Source: Achromobacter deleyi (GTDB lineage: Bacteria > Pseudomonadota > Gammaproteobacteria > Burkholderiales > Burkholderiaceae_B). Taken from it: a stretch of 64,000 nt of DNA. A program made the position numbers and the translations under genes. Location: NCBI RefSeq assembly GCF_016127315.1, contig NZ_CP065997.1:868001-932000 (forward strand), written 5' to 3'. Below are positions 1 through 8,271 of the stretch, one piece after another; position 1 is the first letter of the stretch; every line of letters begins with the position of its first letter. Under the pieces are notes generated by a model. The model was not told the DNA's origin. It was given only the letters and a program-made list of their open reading frames with translations, and made no database searches.

Positions 1-907
1 CGAACTGGTCGGGCGCGCCGTTGAACTTGGCCTTGTAGGCGTCGATGAACTTGACGTTCTCGGGGGCCTTGTTCTCGATCGACCACGGGCTGCCGATCCA
101 CAGGTTGTTCGACGCGCCGCCGGGGGCCAGGTCGAAGATCTTGACCGAGTTCATGCCGTTGCCGCCGATGACGGGCACGTTCAGGCCCAGCTGACGGGCC
201 TGCACCATGATCGGGGCGCCTTCGGCCAGCAGCGCCGACAGCACGATGGCGTCGGGGTTGGTGCCCTTGATCTTGGTCAGCTGGGCCTTGAAGTCGACGT
301 CGCCCTTGGCGAACGTTTCGGTCGTGGTGACCGGGATCTTCTGGTCTTCCAGGGCCTTCTTGAAGTTGTCGTAGCCGCTCTTGGTGAAAACGTCGTCGTT
401 GCCGTACAGCACGGCCACGTTCTTCAGGCCGGTCTTGGCCTTGACGGTGGAGATGGTGGCCGGCAGCACGTCGGCTTCGGTGACCGAGTTGCGGAACACG
501 TAGTTGCCGATCGAGGTGATGCCGTCGGCGGTGTTGGAGGTGCCGAAGGCGACCGTCTTGGCGGCCTGGGCGACCGGGTCGGCGGCCTGGGCCGAGTTCG
601 ACAGCGTCGGGCCGAAGACCATCAGGACGTTGTCCTTGAAGATCAGCTTCTTGAAGACGTTGATGGCTTCTTCTTTCTTGCCTTGCTCGTCCTCGACCAC
701 CAGCACGATCTTGTTGCCGTTGATCCCGCCCGCGGCGTTGATCTCGTCAGCCGCCAGTTGGAAACCATTGCGGATCGACACGCCGTACTGGGCGGCGCCG
801 CCCGACAGGGCCTCGGCCACGCCCAGCTTGATGTCGGCCGCATGGGCAGCCGGGACGATACCGGCGGCGATCAGCGCGGCCAGCAGCTTCTTGGTCTTGG
901 ATTGCAT
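1..907 (-). CDS. Branched-chain amino-acid-type ABC transporter substrate-binding protein (partial)
   Basis: The gene starts at 907 on the minus strand and runs off the left edge, so only about 302 N-terminal residues are visible. They begin with a Lys-rich n-region and a hydrophobic stretch ending in an AHA-type cleavage site (about residues 1-23). A type I periplasmic binding fold of the LivJ/LivK family follows, with the stretches IKLGVAEALSGG, AADEINAAGGING and VLYGNDDVF. The family delivers amino acids, amides or related small acids to a LivHMGF-type inner-membrane ABC transporter. No transporter genes are visible, although they could lie beyond the edge. The actual ligand cannot be read from the sequence. 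The start is the Met that opens the signal peptide. Confidence 0.9.
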   Translation of the reverse strand, partial: MQSKTKKLLAALIAAGIVPAAHAADIKLGVAEALSGGAAQYGVSIRNGFQLAADEINAAGGINGNKIVLVVEDEQGKKEEAINVFKKLIFKDNVLMVFGPTLSNSAQAADPVAQAAKTVAFGTSNTADGITSIGNYVFRNSVTEADVLPATISTVKAKTGLKNVAVLYGNDDVFTKSGYDNFKKALEDQKIPVTTTETFAKGDVDFKAQLTKIKGTNPDAIVLSALLAEGAPIMVQARQLGLNVPVIGGNGMNSVKIFDLAPGGASNNLWIGSPWSIENKAPENVKFIDAYKAKFNGAPDQF

Positions 908-1096
908 GGTTGATACCACCTTAAAGTCTGTCTCGGAATGTTGGTTATCCAGGCCGGGATGTTCCCGCCGGATTGACGTCCAATGGCGCCTGAAGGCGTC
1001 ACGTTTGCGCGTCAAGACCCGGGATATTACTCCTTTGTATCAGGCCGAAACTCGAATGCCGTTCAACAAAAGGAGCAAAACCGCCCATTTTTTTGT

Positions 1097-1126
1097 AAAA
1101 AAACCGGGGTTATCAGCGAAAACCCC
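1097..1126 (-). terminator. Rho-independent terminator of the TRAP binding-protein gene
   Basis: Read on the minus strand, a GGGGTT / AACCCC hairpin is followed by GG and a run of seven T. It lies about 40 bp past the stop of the gene at 1165-2433. Confidence 0.7.
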
Positions 1127-1164
1127 ACCTCCAACCGAATGCCATTCGGCATCCGGACCTGCCA

Positions 1165-2433
1165 TCAGCTGCGCGCCGACAGCGCCACGCCCAGGTACTG
1201 GTCGTAGGCGCCGCGGGTCAGGCGGAACCAGGGCATCGCGCTGTCGCGAAAGCCCATGTAGTTGTCGTGGATCGTCTTGAACTTCGGGTCTTTCTCGCTC
1301 AAGTCCTTGTAGACCTGCAGGGACGCCTCGAACGCCGCGTCCATGACCGAGCGCGGCAAGGCGCGCACCTGCGCGCCGGCCGCGACCAGCTGGGCCAGCG
1401 CGGCGGGATTGCGGGCGGCGTAGGCCGCCGTGGTGCGGGTGTGCGCGGCCAGGGCGGCGGCCTCGAGCACGGCCTGGTAGTGCTTGGGCAACTTGGCCCA
1501 GGCCTCTTCATTGATATAGAGCGACAGCTGTTCGCTGGCGGCCCACCAGCTGGGACCGTAGTAGAACTTGGCGGTTTTGTTCAGGCCCAGCTTGCCGTCG
1601 TCGTAGGCGCCTGCGCCGGCCACGGCGTCCGGGCCCGTCTTGGCGGCCGTCTCGGCGGGCTTGGCTCCATCAGTGGGCTTGGCGCCGTCGGCGGGCTTTG
1701 CTCCATCGGCAGGCTTGGCCCCGTCAGCGGGCTTGCCGCCCTCCGCCGGCTTGGCGTCCTTGGGATCCTTGGCGGCTTCGGCCGGCTTGGCCTCCTTGGC
1801 GGCCTCGGCGCCCTTCCCTTCATCGGCCTGCGCGGCCGCTCCGGCCTGCTGCGTCGCCACGCCCAGGTGCGCCAGCACCTGCGCCGCCAGGCCGTCGACG
1901 CGCATCCTCAGGTCTTTAAGATCGGTGGCACGCTTGATCTCGCGGTTGGACCACAGGCCCATCTGCGAACCGGTGTTGCCGAGCGGAAAGTTGATGATCT
2001 TCTGCGCCTTGAACAGCTCGCGCGTCAGGCGCAGGCCGTCGCCTTCGAGCATCCAGGCATTCATCTGGCCCGCGTCGAGTCCGAACGGCACCGCCGAATC
2101 GAAGCAGAAGGCGGGGTTTTTGGCGAAGTAGATGCCTGAAGAGACGTGGGCGCACTCGACCTTGGCGGCGCCGACCGCGTCCATCAGTTCCGCCGCGGGC
2201 GCGATCTCGCCGTCCGCCAACTGGCGGATGCTGAACTTGCCGCCGGTGGCGTCGGAGACGAATTTGCGGAAGATCTCGCCGGCGCCGAAGCGCAGGTCCA
2301 GCGCGGCCTGGAAGCCCGACGCCAGGCGCCAGCTGATCGAGGGGGAATCCTGCGCCAGGGCGGGAGCGCTGATCGCCGCCCCCGTCGCCACGGCGCCCAG
2401 GCCGGCCTGCTTCAAGAATGAACGTCGTTGCAT
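1165..2433 (-). CDS. TRAP transporter DctP-type substrate-binding protein with low-complexity insert
   Basis: This 422-residue protein starts with a twin-arginine-like signal (RRSFLKQAG, cleavage near ALAQ, residues 1-28), so it is probably exported folded to the periplasm. Residues 30-195 and 273-422 match the DctP family of TRAP binding proteins, which capture carboxylic acids (LGNTGSQMGLWSNREIK, LRMRVDGLAAQVL, YDDGKLGLNKTAKFYY). At residues about 197-272 the usual PGGEI...AIDAAEWVGP ligand-pocket segment is missing. In its place is a Lys/Ala/Pro/Asp/Gly-rich stretch containing PADGAK hexapeptide repeats. No DctQ or DctM membrane genes lie beside it, so it is an orphan here. The ligand is unknown and the altered pocket makes normal binding doubtful. 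A minus-strand terminator follows the gene. Confidence 0.85.
   Translation of the reverse strand: MQRRSFLKQAGLGAVATGAAISAPALAQDSPSISWRLASGFQAALDLRFGAGEIFRKFVSDATGGKFSIRQLADGEIAPAAELMDAVGAAKVECAHVSSGIYFAKNPAFCFDSAVPFGLDAGQMNAWMLEGDGLRLTRELFKAQKIINFPLGNTGSQMGLWSNREIKRATDLKDLRMRVDGLAAQVLAHLGVATQQAGAAAQADEGKGAEAAKEAKPAEAAKDPKDAKPAEGGKPADGAKPADGAKPADGAKPTDGAKPAETAAKTGPDAVAGAGAYDDGKLGLNKTAKFYYGPSWWAASEQLSLYINEEAWAKLPKHYQAVLEAAALAAHTRTTAAYAARNPAALAQLVAAGAQVRALPRSVMDAAFEASLQVYKDLSEKDPKFKTIHDNYMGFRDSAMPWFRLTRGAYDQYLGVALSARS
1618..1845. repeat. Short tandem repeats inside the TRAP binding-protein gene
   Basis: The segment encodes residues about 197-272 of the TRAP binding protein. Its centre consists of imperfect 18-bp units, each encoding KPADGA or a variant (KPTDGA, KPAEGG). 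This would allow length changes by slippage without breaking the frame. Confidence 0.8.
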
Positions 2434-2556
2434 CTCTTTGCTCCTCTACAGCGATACCAGTTTGAGCAATACCCGCCGGATATTACACGTTGCAATCGTG
2501 CCTGACGGCTAGAGGAATTCCCGAGCGGTCAAGGATTGCAAAGAGCGCGCAAACGA

Positions 2557-2603
2557 CAACGCCCGCCTGTCGGAGCCCGCGGGCCCCGCGCAGGCGGGCG
2601 TTG
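2557..2603. terminator. Strong hairpin downstream of pmbA
   Basis: A 13-bp perfect stem (CAACGCCCGCCTG / CAGGCGGGCGTTG) lies 16 bp after the pmbA stop codon. There is no clear T-run after it, so it may act as an RNA 3'-end barrier or a weak terminator. Confidence 0.5.
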
Positions 2604-2619
2604 CCAGGGCGACGCGGAA

Positions 2620-3984
2620 TCAGGTGCCCGCGATCGCCATCTGCTCGATCAGGATCGAGCCGGTGGTCTTGGTGCCGCGCGAGATCGTGTCGGCGCCCAC
2701 CGCGACGATCTGGCGGAACATGTCCGACAGGTTGCCGGCGATGGTGATTTCCTGCACCGCGTGCTGGATCTGGCCGTTCTCGACCCAGTAGCCGAACGCG
2801 CCGCGCGAGTAGTCGCCGGTGACGTAGTTCACGCCCTGCCCGATCAGCTCGGTGACCAGGAAGCCGGTGCCCATCTTCTTGAGCATGGCCTCGAAGTCGT
2901 CGCCGCGGCGCGTCAGCGTGGAGCTGAAGACCAGGTTGTGCGAGCCGCCGGCGTTGCCGGTGGTCTGCATGCCGAGCTTGCGCGCGGTGTAGGAAGACAG
3001 GAAATAGCCTTCCAGCACGCCGGCCGACACCACGCTGCGCTTGCGGGTGCGCACGCCTTCGTCGTCGAACGGCGAGCTGCCCATGGCGCCGCGGATGTGC
3101 GGGTCTTCGGTCAGGTTGATGTGCTCGGGGAAGATCGGCTTGCCCAGGGCGTCGAGCAGGAAGCTGGCCTTGCGGTACAGCGCGCCGCCGTTGGCGGCCT
3201 GCGTCAGGGCGCCGACCAGGCCGAGCGCCAGCGGCGCCTCGAACAGGACCGGGAACTTGCCGGTGCGGATGCGGCGCGCCGACAGGCGCGACAGGGTGCG
3301 CTCGGCGGCGTAGCGGCCGACGGCCTCGGGCGTGGCCAGCTTGGCCGGATCGCGCTCGGAGGTGTACCAGTAGTCGCGCTGCATGCCGTTGCCGCGCCCG
3401 GCGATGGGCGCCACCGACAGGCTGTGGCGCGAATACGGGTAGCCGCCCAGGAATCCACGGGTGTTGCCCATGACGAACTGGCCTTCGTAGGTGCCGACCG
3501 TGGCGCCATCGGTATTGGTGATGCGCGCATCGACCTCGCGCGCGGCGCGTTCGGCGCGCAGCGCCAGCTCGGCGGCTTCCTCGGTGGACACCGTCCAGGC
3601 GCGATGCAGGTCGAGGTCGGGGAATTCGGTGGCCAGCTGGTCGGCGTCGGGCAGGCCGGCGGCCGGGTCGGCGGCGGTGTGGCGGGCGATGTGCCAGGCG
3701 GCTTCGACCGTCTGGCGCAGCGCGGCCTCGGAGAAGTCGGAGGTCGAGGCGGAGCCGCGGCTCTGGCCGGCGTAGACCGTCAGGTCGAGCGAGCGGTCAC
3801 GGGTCTGTTCGACGGTCTCGATGTCGTTCTTGCGCACCGATACCGACAGGCCCAGGCTTTCGGAAACTTCGGCCGCGGCGTCCGAGGCGCCGATCTGGCG
3901 CGCGTAGGCCAGCGTTTGCTCGACGAGTTCGGAAAAACGCGCGTGATTGGCCGCCAGCGGCAAGGAGGAGGAGGATTTGACCAT
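2620..3984 (-). CDS. pmbA: Metalloprotease-related protein PmbA/TldE
   Basis: The protein of about 454 residues belongs to the PmbA (TldE) half of the TldD/TldE pair. In the family the TldD-TldE complex is a peptidase implicated in modified-peptide maturation and turnover, and TldE lacks the metal ligands. Family-typical segments seen are [19 protein letters not shown], a central [20 protein letters not shown] and near the C-terminus [18 protein letters not shown]. No tldD gene is in the window, which is common because the two are often unlinked. I chose the start at 3984 (MVKSSSS) because a longer frame upstream would run over the divergent darP start. The gap between the two starts is only 58 bp, so the promoters must overlap. 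Confidence 0.9.
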   Translation of the reverse strand: MVKSSSSLPLAANHARFSELVEQTLAYARQIGASDAAAEVSESLGLSVSVRKNDIETVEQTRDRSLDLTVYAGQSRGSASTSDFSEAALRQTVEAAWHIARHTAADPAAGLPDADQLATEFPDLDLHRAWTVSTEEAAELALRAERAAREVDARITNTDGATVGTYEGQFVMGNTRGFLGGYPYSRHSLSVAPIAGRGNGMQRDYWYTSERDPAKLATPEAVGRYAAERTLSRLSARRIRTGKFPVLFEAPLALGLVGALTQAANGGALYRKASFLLDALGKPIFPEHINLTEDPHIRGAMGSSPFDDEGVRTRKRSVVSAGVLEGYFLSSYTARKLGMQTTGNAGGSHNLVFSSTLTRRGDDFEAMLKKMGTGFLVTELIGQGVNYVTGDYSRGAFGYWVENGQIQHAVQEITIAGNLSDMFRQIVAVGADTISRGTKTTGSILIEQMAIAGT

Positions 3985-4042
3985 TGCTGTCCAATTTGCA
4001 GAGACGGTTATCATAGCCAAGTCTGTCATTGCGCAGTTTTCC

Positions 4043-4591
4043 ATGAATTCCCATATCGAAGAAGAATCCACCGACGGCTACGACGAGAACGGCTACGATC
4101 GTCCCAGCAAGTCCCAGGTCAAGCGCGACATGCACGCGCTGCTGGACCTGGGCAAGCAGCTGATCGAACTGTCCCCCGATCGCCTCAAGCAGTTGCCCCT
4201 GGCCGAACGCCTCTACGAGGCGATCCGCGAGGCGCAGCGCACCACCAGCCGCGAAGGCCGGCGCCGCCAGACCCACTTCGTGGGCAAGCTGATGCGCGAC
4301 GCCCCCGCCGACGAGATCCGCGCCCAGCTCGACGTCTGGGAAAACGGCTCGCGCGAGGAAACCGCGGCCATGCACCGCCTGGAAACCCTGCGCGACCGCC
4401 TGCTCGACGACGACGAGGCTCTGACCAAGCTGCTGAACGACAATCCGCAGGCGGATGTGCAGCAATTGCGCGCGGTGATTCGCGCCGCCCGCAAGGAAAA
4501 GGCGGCCAATTCCGCCCTGCTGCAAGGCCAGGAACCGCAGAAAAAGCACTATCGCGCGCTGTTCCAGACCCTCAAGACCCTCACCCACTGA
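4043..4591 (+). CDS. darP: Ribosome-associated protein DarP (YjgA family)
   Basis: The product has 182 residues and belongs to the YjgA/DUF615 family. The E. coli member, DarP, acts in late assembly of the 50S ribosomal subunit. Recognisable family segments are [21 protein letters not shown] near the N-terminus, followed by a highly charged helical body (RREGRR-like basic patch, [11 protein letters not shown]) and a C-terminal [14 protein letters not shown]. The start at 4043 (MNSHIEEE) puts the conserved SKSQ-KR motif about 20 residues in, as in homologues. It is divergent from pmbA, and its stop is followed after 15 bp by the carboxylesterase gene, so those two may be co-transcribed. Confidence 0.93.
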   Translation: MNSHIEEESTDGYDENGYDRPSKSQVKRDMHALLDLGKQLIELSPDRLKQLPLAERLYEAIREAQRTTSREGRRRQTHFVGKLMRDAPADEIRAQLDVWENGSREETAAMHRLETLRDRLLDDDEALTKLLNDNPQADVQQLRAVIRAARKEKAANSALLQGQEPQKKHYRALFQTLKTLTH

Positions 4592-4606
4592 TTGCGCCCG
4601 CCGTCC

Positions 4607-5284
4607 ATGAACGCCCCGACCGACCTGCTCGATTGCATCGAGATCGAAACCGCCCCCAACCCCACGCACGCCGTGATCTGGCTGCACGGCCTGGGCGCCG
4701 ACGGCAACGACTTCGCGCCCATCGTGCCGGAACTCGACCTGCCGGCCGGCCTGGGCGTGCGCTTCGTCTTCCCCAATGCCCCGGTGCAGCGCGTCACCAT
4801 CAACAATGGCATGGCGATGCGTTCCTGGTACGACATCCTGGTGATGGACCTGGTGCGGGTGGAAGACGCCAAGGGCATCCGCGCCTCGGAAGCCGCGATC
4901 CACAAGCTGATCGCGCGCGAGAACGCGCGCGGCATCCCGACCTCGAACATCGTGCTGGCGGGCTTCTCGCAAGGCTGCGCCATGACCCTGCACACGGGCC
5001 TGCGCCTGCAGGACAAGCTGGCCGGCATGATGGGCCTGTCGGGCTACCTGCCGCTGCTGGACAGCGCCGAGACCGAGCGCGCCCCGGCCAACCAGCGCAC
5101 CCCGATCTTCCTGGCCCACGGCCTGTATGACCCGGTGGTGTCGCTGCCGCGCGCCGAGGCCTCGCGGGCCGAGCTGGAGCGCCTGGGCTACGACGTGCGC
5201 TGGCACACCTACCCCATGCCGCACTCGGTCTGCGCCGAGGAAGTGGCCGACATCTCGCGCTTCCTGAACCAGGTCCTGGCCTGA
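4607..5284 (+). CDS. Alpha/beta hydrolase, carboxylesterase 2 family
   Basis: This is a 225-residue cytosolic serine hydrolase of the phospholipase/carboxylesterase family (Pseudomonas EstB type). HGLGADGNDF near residues 27-36 forms the oxyanion-hole region. GFSQGC places the nucleophile at Ser121, and LAHGLYDPVV and MPHSVC supply the probable Asp and His. The length is typical. The family hydrolyses short acyl esters or acyl-thioesters, and the physiological substrate is unknown. I use the ATG at 4607. It begins 15 bp after the darP stop, and a TTG five codons upstream seems less likely. Confidence 0.9.
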   Translation: MNAPTDLLDCIEIETAPNPTHAVIWLHGLGADGNDFAPIVPELDLPAGLGVRFVFPNAPVQRVTINNGMAMRSWYDILVMDLVRVEDAKGIRASEAAIHKLIARENARGIPTSNIVLAGFSQGCAMTLHTGLRLQDKLAGMMGLSGYLPLLDSAETERAPANQRTPIFLAHGLYDPVVSLPRAEASRAELERLGYDVRWHTYPMPHSVCAEEVADISRFLNQVLA

Positions 5285-5364
5285 CGCGGGCGGCGCGCGC
5301 CGCGCCGCTGCCCCCCAGGCTCGGACTCTCCGGGCCATTCCAACGGGGGATTCCCCTGCTTTGT

Positions 5365-5378
5365 ATACCAAGTGGTAT
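5365..5378. promoter_or_regulatory. Operator-like dyad ATACCA / TGGTAT
   Basis: A perfect 6-bp inverted repeat with a 2-bp centre lies about 220 bp upstream of the ABC operon start. It resembles a regulator half-site pair, but no regulator gene lies next to it. Confidence 0.35.
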
Positions 5379-5460
5379 TCCAGCGCCGGATTTTCCGGCG
5401 CCGGCTGACGCTCGCCCCTAGAGAAAACGCCAATATCAAAACGCTTGTGGGCCGCGATTG

Positions 5461-5477
5461 TTGAATATAGTATTCAA
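5461..5477. promoter_or_regulatory. Operator-like dyad TTGAATA / TATTCAA
   Basis: A perfect 7-bp inverted repeat with a 3-bp centre sits in locally AT-rich DNA about 120 bp upstream of the ABC operon start. It is a plausible repressor or activator site. The cognate regulator cannot be named. Confidence 0.4.
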
Positions 5478-5596
5478 TCACGCCGTATCGGCCCGGGCAA
5501 AAAAAGTTCGGGCTTCCCTGTTGTTGCAGTCGATCCATCCCATTGGCCGTGTCGCGCCGGGTTTCGGCGAGGCATTCAGACGCAGGAGAAAGTCCC

Positions 5597-6610
5597 GTGA
5601 AGCCCTTGCCATTGCCCCGCCGGGCAGCGGTGGCGCTGTTTGCCGCGCTCGCCGCCATCGCCCCCTTCGCCAGCCACGGCGAAACCCTGAATCCTCCCGT
5701 GAAGGTGCGCTACGAAGAGGTGGTGCGCTCGATCCTGTACGTGCCCAAGTACGTTGCCTTGTCGCAGGGCTACTTCAAGGACGCCGGGCTGGACGTGTCC
5801 ATGAAGACCTCGCAGGGTACCGACAAGGGCATGACCGCCCTGCTCTCGGGCAGCGCCGACATCGTGCTGATCGGCCCCGAGGCCTCGATCTACGTGCAGA
5901 ACAGCGAATCGCCGGTCAAGCCCAAGATCTTCGCCGGGCTGACCGCCACCGACGGCTTCTTCCTGCTGGCGCGCAAACCGGTCGAGAAATTCGACTGGAG
6001 CATGCTCAAGGGCAAGGAGGTGATCGGCTTCCGGCCCGGGTCGAACCCCATCGTGTTCCTGGAGACCGCGCTGCGCAAGCACGGCCTGGATCCGCAGAAG
6101 GACGTCAAGCTGCTCAACAACATCGGCATCCCCGCGCGCGCCGGCGCCTGGATGGCCGGCCAGGGCGAGTACGGCATTTTCCTGGAACCCGAGGCCGGCG
6201 AGCTGGTGCGCAACGGCAAGGGCTACATCGTGGCCTCGGTCGGCCACGAGGTCGGCCAGGTGGACTACACGGTTTTCACCGCCACCGACAAGTACATCCG
6301 CGACAACCCCAAGGTGATCCAGGCCTGGACCAACGTGGTGGCGCGCGCGGAAAAGTACGTGAAGGACACGCCGGCGGCCACGCTGGCGCCGCAGATCATG
6401 AGCTACTTCCCCGGCATGGACGCGGGCGCGGTGACCGACGCCATCGAGCGCTACAAGCAGTACCAGATCTGGAAGACCACGCCGCTGGTGACGGCCGAGG
6501 CCATGAACCAGCTGCAGGACATGCTGATCGCCAGCGCGGTGATGAAGGACGGCGCCCGCGTCAAATACGAAGACGTGGTGGTGGCCGACTTCGCCAGGAA
6601 GGTGCCGTGA
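5597..6610 (+). CDS. NMT1/SsuA-type ABC transporter substrate-binding protein
   Basis: The 337-residue protein has a signal peptide (LPRRAAVALFAALAAIAPFASHG). A type II periplasmic binding fold of the NMT1/THI5/SsuA class follows (VRSILYVPKYVALSQGYFKDAGLDV, LLSGSADIVLIGPEA, VIGFRPGSNPIV). Members bind sulfonates, nitrate, thiamine pyrimidine precursors or related small molecules, and the ligand here is unknown. I chose the GTG start at 5597 because AGGAG lies 9 bp upstream at 5583-5587 and because it opens directly into the signal peptide. The gene overlaps the ATPase gene by one base, forming a tight four-gene operon with permease and hydrolase. Confidence 0.88.
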   Translation: MKPLPLPRRAAVALFAALAAIAPFASHGETLNPPVKVRYEEVVRSILYVPKYVALSQGYFKDAGLDVSMKTSQGTDKGMTALLSGSADIVLIGPEASIYVQNSESPVKPKIFAGLTATDGFFLLARKPVEKFDWSMLKGKEVIGFRPGSNPIVFLETALRKHGLDPQKDVKLLNNIGIPARAGAWMAGQGEYGIFLEPEAGELVRNGKGYIVASVGHEVGQVDYTVFTATDKYIRDNPKVIQAWTNVVARAEKYVKDTPAATLAPQIMSYFPGMDAGAVTDAIERYKQYQIWKTTPLVTAEAMNQLQDMLIASAVMKDGARVKYEDVVVADFARKVP

Positions 6611-7422
6611 TGAGCGCCGTCGTCCACAATCTCAAGCCGGACCCGGCCACGGCCAAGATCGAACTGCGCGATGTCTGTTTGAGCTACTTCACGCCGGAAG
6701 GCGAGACCGAAGCGCTGTCGCAGGTGTCGTTCGCGCTGGCGCCGGGCGAATTCGTCAGCCTGATCGGCCAGAGCGGCTGTGGCAAGAGCACGTTGCTGTC
6801 GCTGATCGCCGGCCTGCACGCGCCGACCTCGGGCACGGTGATGATCGACGGCCAGGCGGTCACCGAACCCAATCCGCGCATCGGCTACATGCTGCAGCAG
6901 GACTATCTTTTCGAGTGGCGCACCATCCTCGACAACGTCATGCTGGGCGCCGAGATCCAGGGCCGGCGCGATGCGCGCAGCGAGGCGCGGGCCGTGCACC
7001 TGCTGGAAAAGTGCGGGCTGGGCGCGTTCCTGTCGCACACGCCGCGCCAGCTGTCGGGCGGCATGCGCCAGCGCGCGGCGCTGGCGCGCACGCTGGTCAC
7101 CGAGCCCGACGTGATCCTGCTGGATGAGCCATTCTCGGCGCTCGATTCGCAGACCCGGCTGGCGATCTCCGACGAGGTCGTCGACATCCTGCGGCGCGAG
7201 GGCAAGACGGTGGTGCTGGTGACCCACGACATCGGCGAGGCCATCGCCATGACCGACCGCGTCATCGTGCTGTCGCGCCGGCCCGGCCGGCTCAAGAGCC
7301 AGTACCGCATCCACTACGGCGACGGCGCCCGCCCGACGCCGTTCCAGGCCCGCTCGCGGCCGGAATTCAATGCCTACTTCAAACAGCTCTGGGACGAGCT
7401 GGACGTCCATGTGGAGGGTTGA
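6610..7422 (+). CDS. ABC transporter ATP-binding protein (SsuB/TauB type)
   Basis: The 270-residue ATPase carries Walker A (GQSGCGKST), a Q-loop (MLQQDYLFEW), the ABC signature LSGGM, Walker B (VILLDEP) and an H-loop (VTHDIGEA). The MLQQDYLFEWRTILDNV segment is typical of the nitrate/sulfonate/taurine and pyrimidine-precursor subfamily. It powers import together with the permease encoded three bases downstream and the binding protein upstream. The start ATG shares its A with the TGA of the preceding gene, which implies translational coupling. Confidence 0.93.
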   Translation: MSAVVHNLKPDPATAKIELRDVCLSYFTPEGETEALSQVSFALAPGEFVSLIGQSGCGKSTLLSLIAGLHAPTSGTVMIDGQAVTEPNPRIGYMLQQDYLFEWRTILDNVMLGAEIQGRRDARSEARAVHLLEKCGLGAFLSHTPRQLSGGMRQRAALARTLVTEPDVILLDEPFSALDSQTRLAISDEVVDILRREGKTVVLVTHDIGEAIAMTDRVIVLSRRPGRLKSQYRIHYGDGARPTPFQARSRPEFNAYFKQLWDELDVHVEG

Positions 7423-7425
7423 GCC

Positions 7426-8262
7426 GTGAACGCACCGATTGCCAACACCGTGCCGCTGCGCGCCGTGCCCGCGCCCAGCCAGAAGTACCTGGACTACCTG
7501 CGGCGCGACCGCGCCCGCCGCCGCAACATCCGCATCGCCCAGGCGCTGCTGCTGGTGGTGTTCCTGTGCGCCTGGGAAATCCTGCCGCGCATGCACATCC
7601 TGAACCCGCTGCTGACCAGCTATCCGAGCGCGCTGTGGCCGACCTTCCTGGAGCTGTGGAGCCACGGCAACCTGGCCCAACACATCGCCACCACGCTGTC
7701 GGCCACGCTGGTCGGCTTCACGCTCAGCATGGTGATCGGCATCATCGTCGCCGCCGCGCTGTGGTGGTCGGACTTCCTGTACAAGGTGCTGGACCCGTTC
7801 CTGGTGGTGGCCAACGCCATGCCCAAGATCGCCTTCGTGCCGATCTTCTACCTGTGGCTGGGGTCGGACTACGCGGTCTACGGCATGGCCGTGGCGATCG
7901 CCGTGTTCGTGACCATCATGGTGGTGTACGCCGGCTTTCGCGCCATCGACCTGAACAAGGTCAAGCTGGCCCGCACCTTCGGCGCCAGCCGCTGGCAGGT
8001 GCTGACCAAGGTGGTGCTGCCGGGCAGCGTGCCGACCCTGATCGCCGCGGTCAAGATGAACATCGGCCTGGCGCTGGTGGGCGTCATCGTCGGCGAATTC
8101 CAGTCGGCCGACTCGGGCCTGGGCTTTCTCATCATGAACGGCAGCCAGGTCTTCAAGCTGAACATCGTCATGACCGCCATCGCCATGCTGGCGCTGATCT
8201 CCAGCGTGATGTACCTGGTGGTGTACCGCATCGAAGCCGCCGTGTCGCGGCGCTACGGATAA
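7426..8262 (+). CDS. ABC transporter permease (SsuC/TauC type)
   Basis: The 278-residue inner-membrane protein has about six hydrophobic segments. Its EAA-type cytoplasmic loop (TFGASRWQVLTKVVLPGSVPTLIAAVKMNIGLA), which contacts the ATPase, contains the G-x9-LP pattern. It begins with GTG at 7426, three bases after the ATPase stop. It completes the importer made by the two upstream genes. Its stop is followed nine bases later by the hydrolase gene, with an AAGGAG ribosome site between them. Confidence 0.92.
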   Translation: MNAPIANTVPLRAVPAPSQKYLDYLRRDRARRRNIRIAQALLLVVFLCAWEILPRMHILNPLLTSYPSALWPTFLELWSHGNLAQHIATTLSATLVGFTLSMVIGIIVAAALWWSDFLYKVLDPFLVVANAMPKIAFVPIFYLWLGSDYAVYGMAVAIAVFVTIMVVYAGFRAIDLNKVKLARTFGASRWQVLTKVVLPGSVPTLIAAVKMNIGLALVGVIVGEFQSADSGLGFLIMNGSQVFKLNIVMTAIAMLALISSVMYLVVYRIEAAVSRRYG

Positions 8263-8271
8263 GGAGCCGCC

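Larger units (their letters stand above)
5285..5596. other. Intergenic region with several inverted repeats, upstream of the ABC operon
   Basis: The 312-bp gap holds a GC-rich hairpin at 5383-5401 (GCGCCGGA / TCCGGCGC), probably the 3' end of the carboxylesterase transcript. It also holds two AT-rich dyads at 5365-5378 and 5461-5477 that look like operators for the next operon. No gene was seen. Confidence 0.6.

Noticed and set aside
5285..5596. Riboswitch upstream of the NMT1-type importer (for example TPP)
   Set aside because: I could not find the conserved TPP box or another known aptamer core. The region shows only simple dyads.
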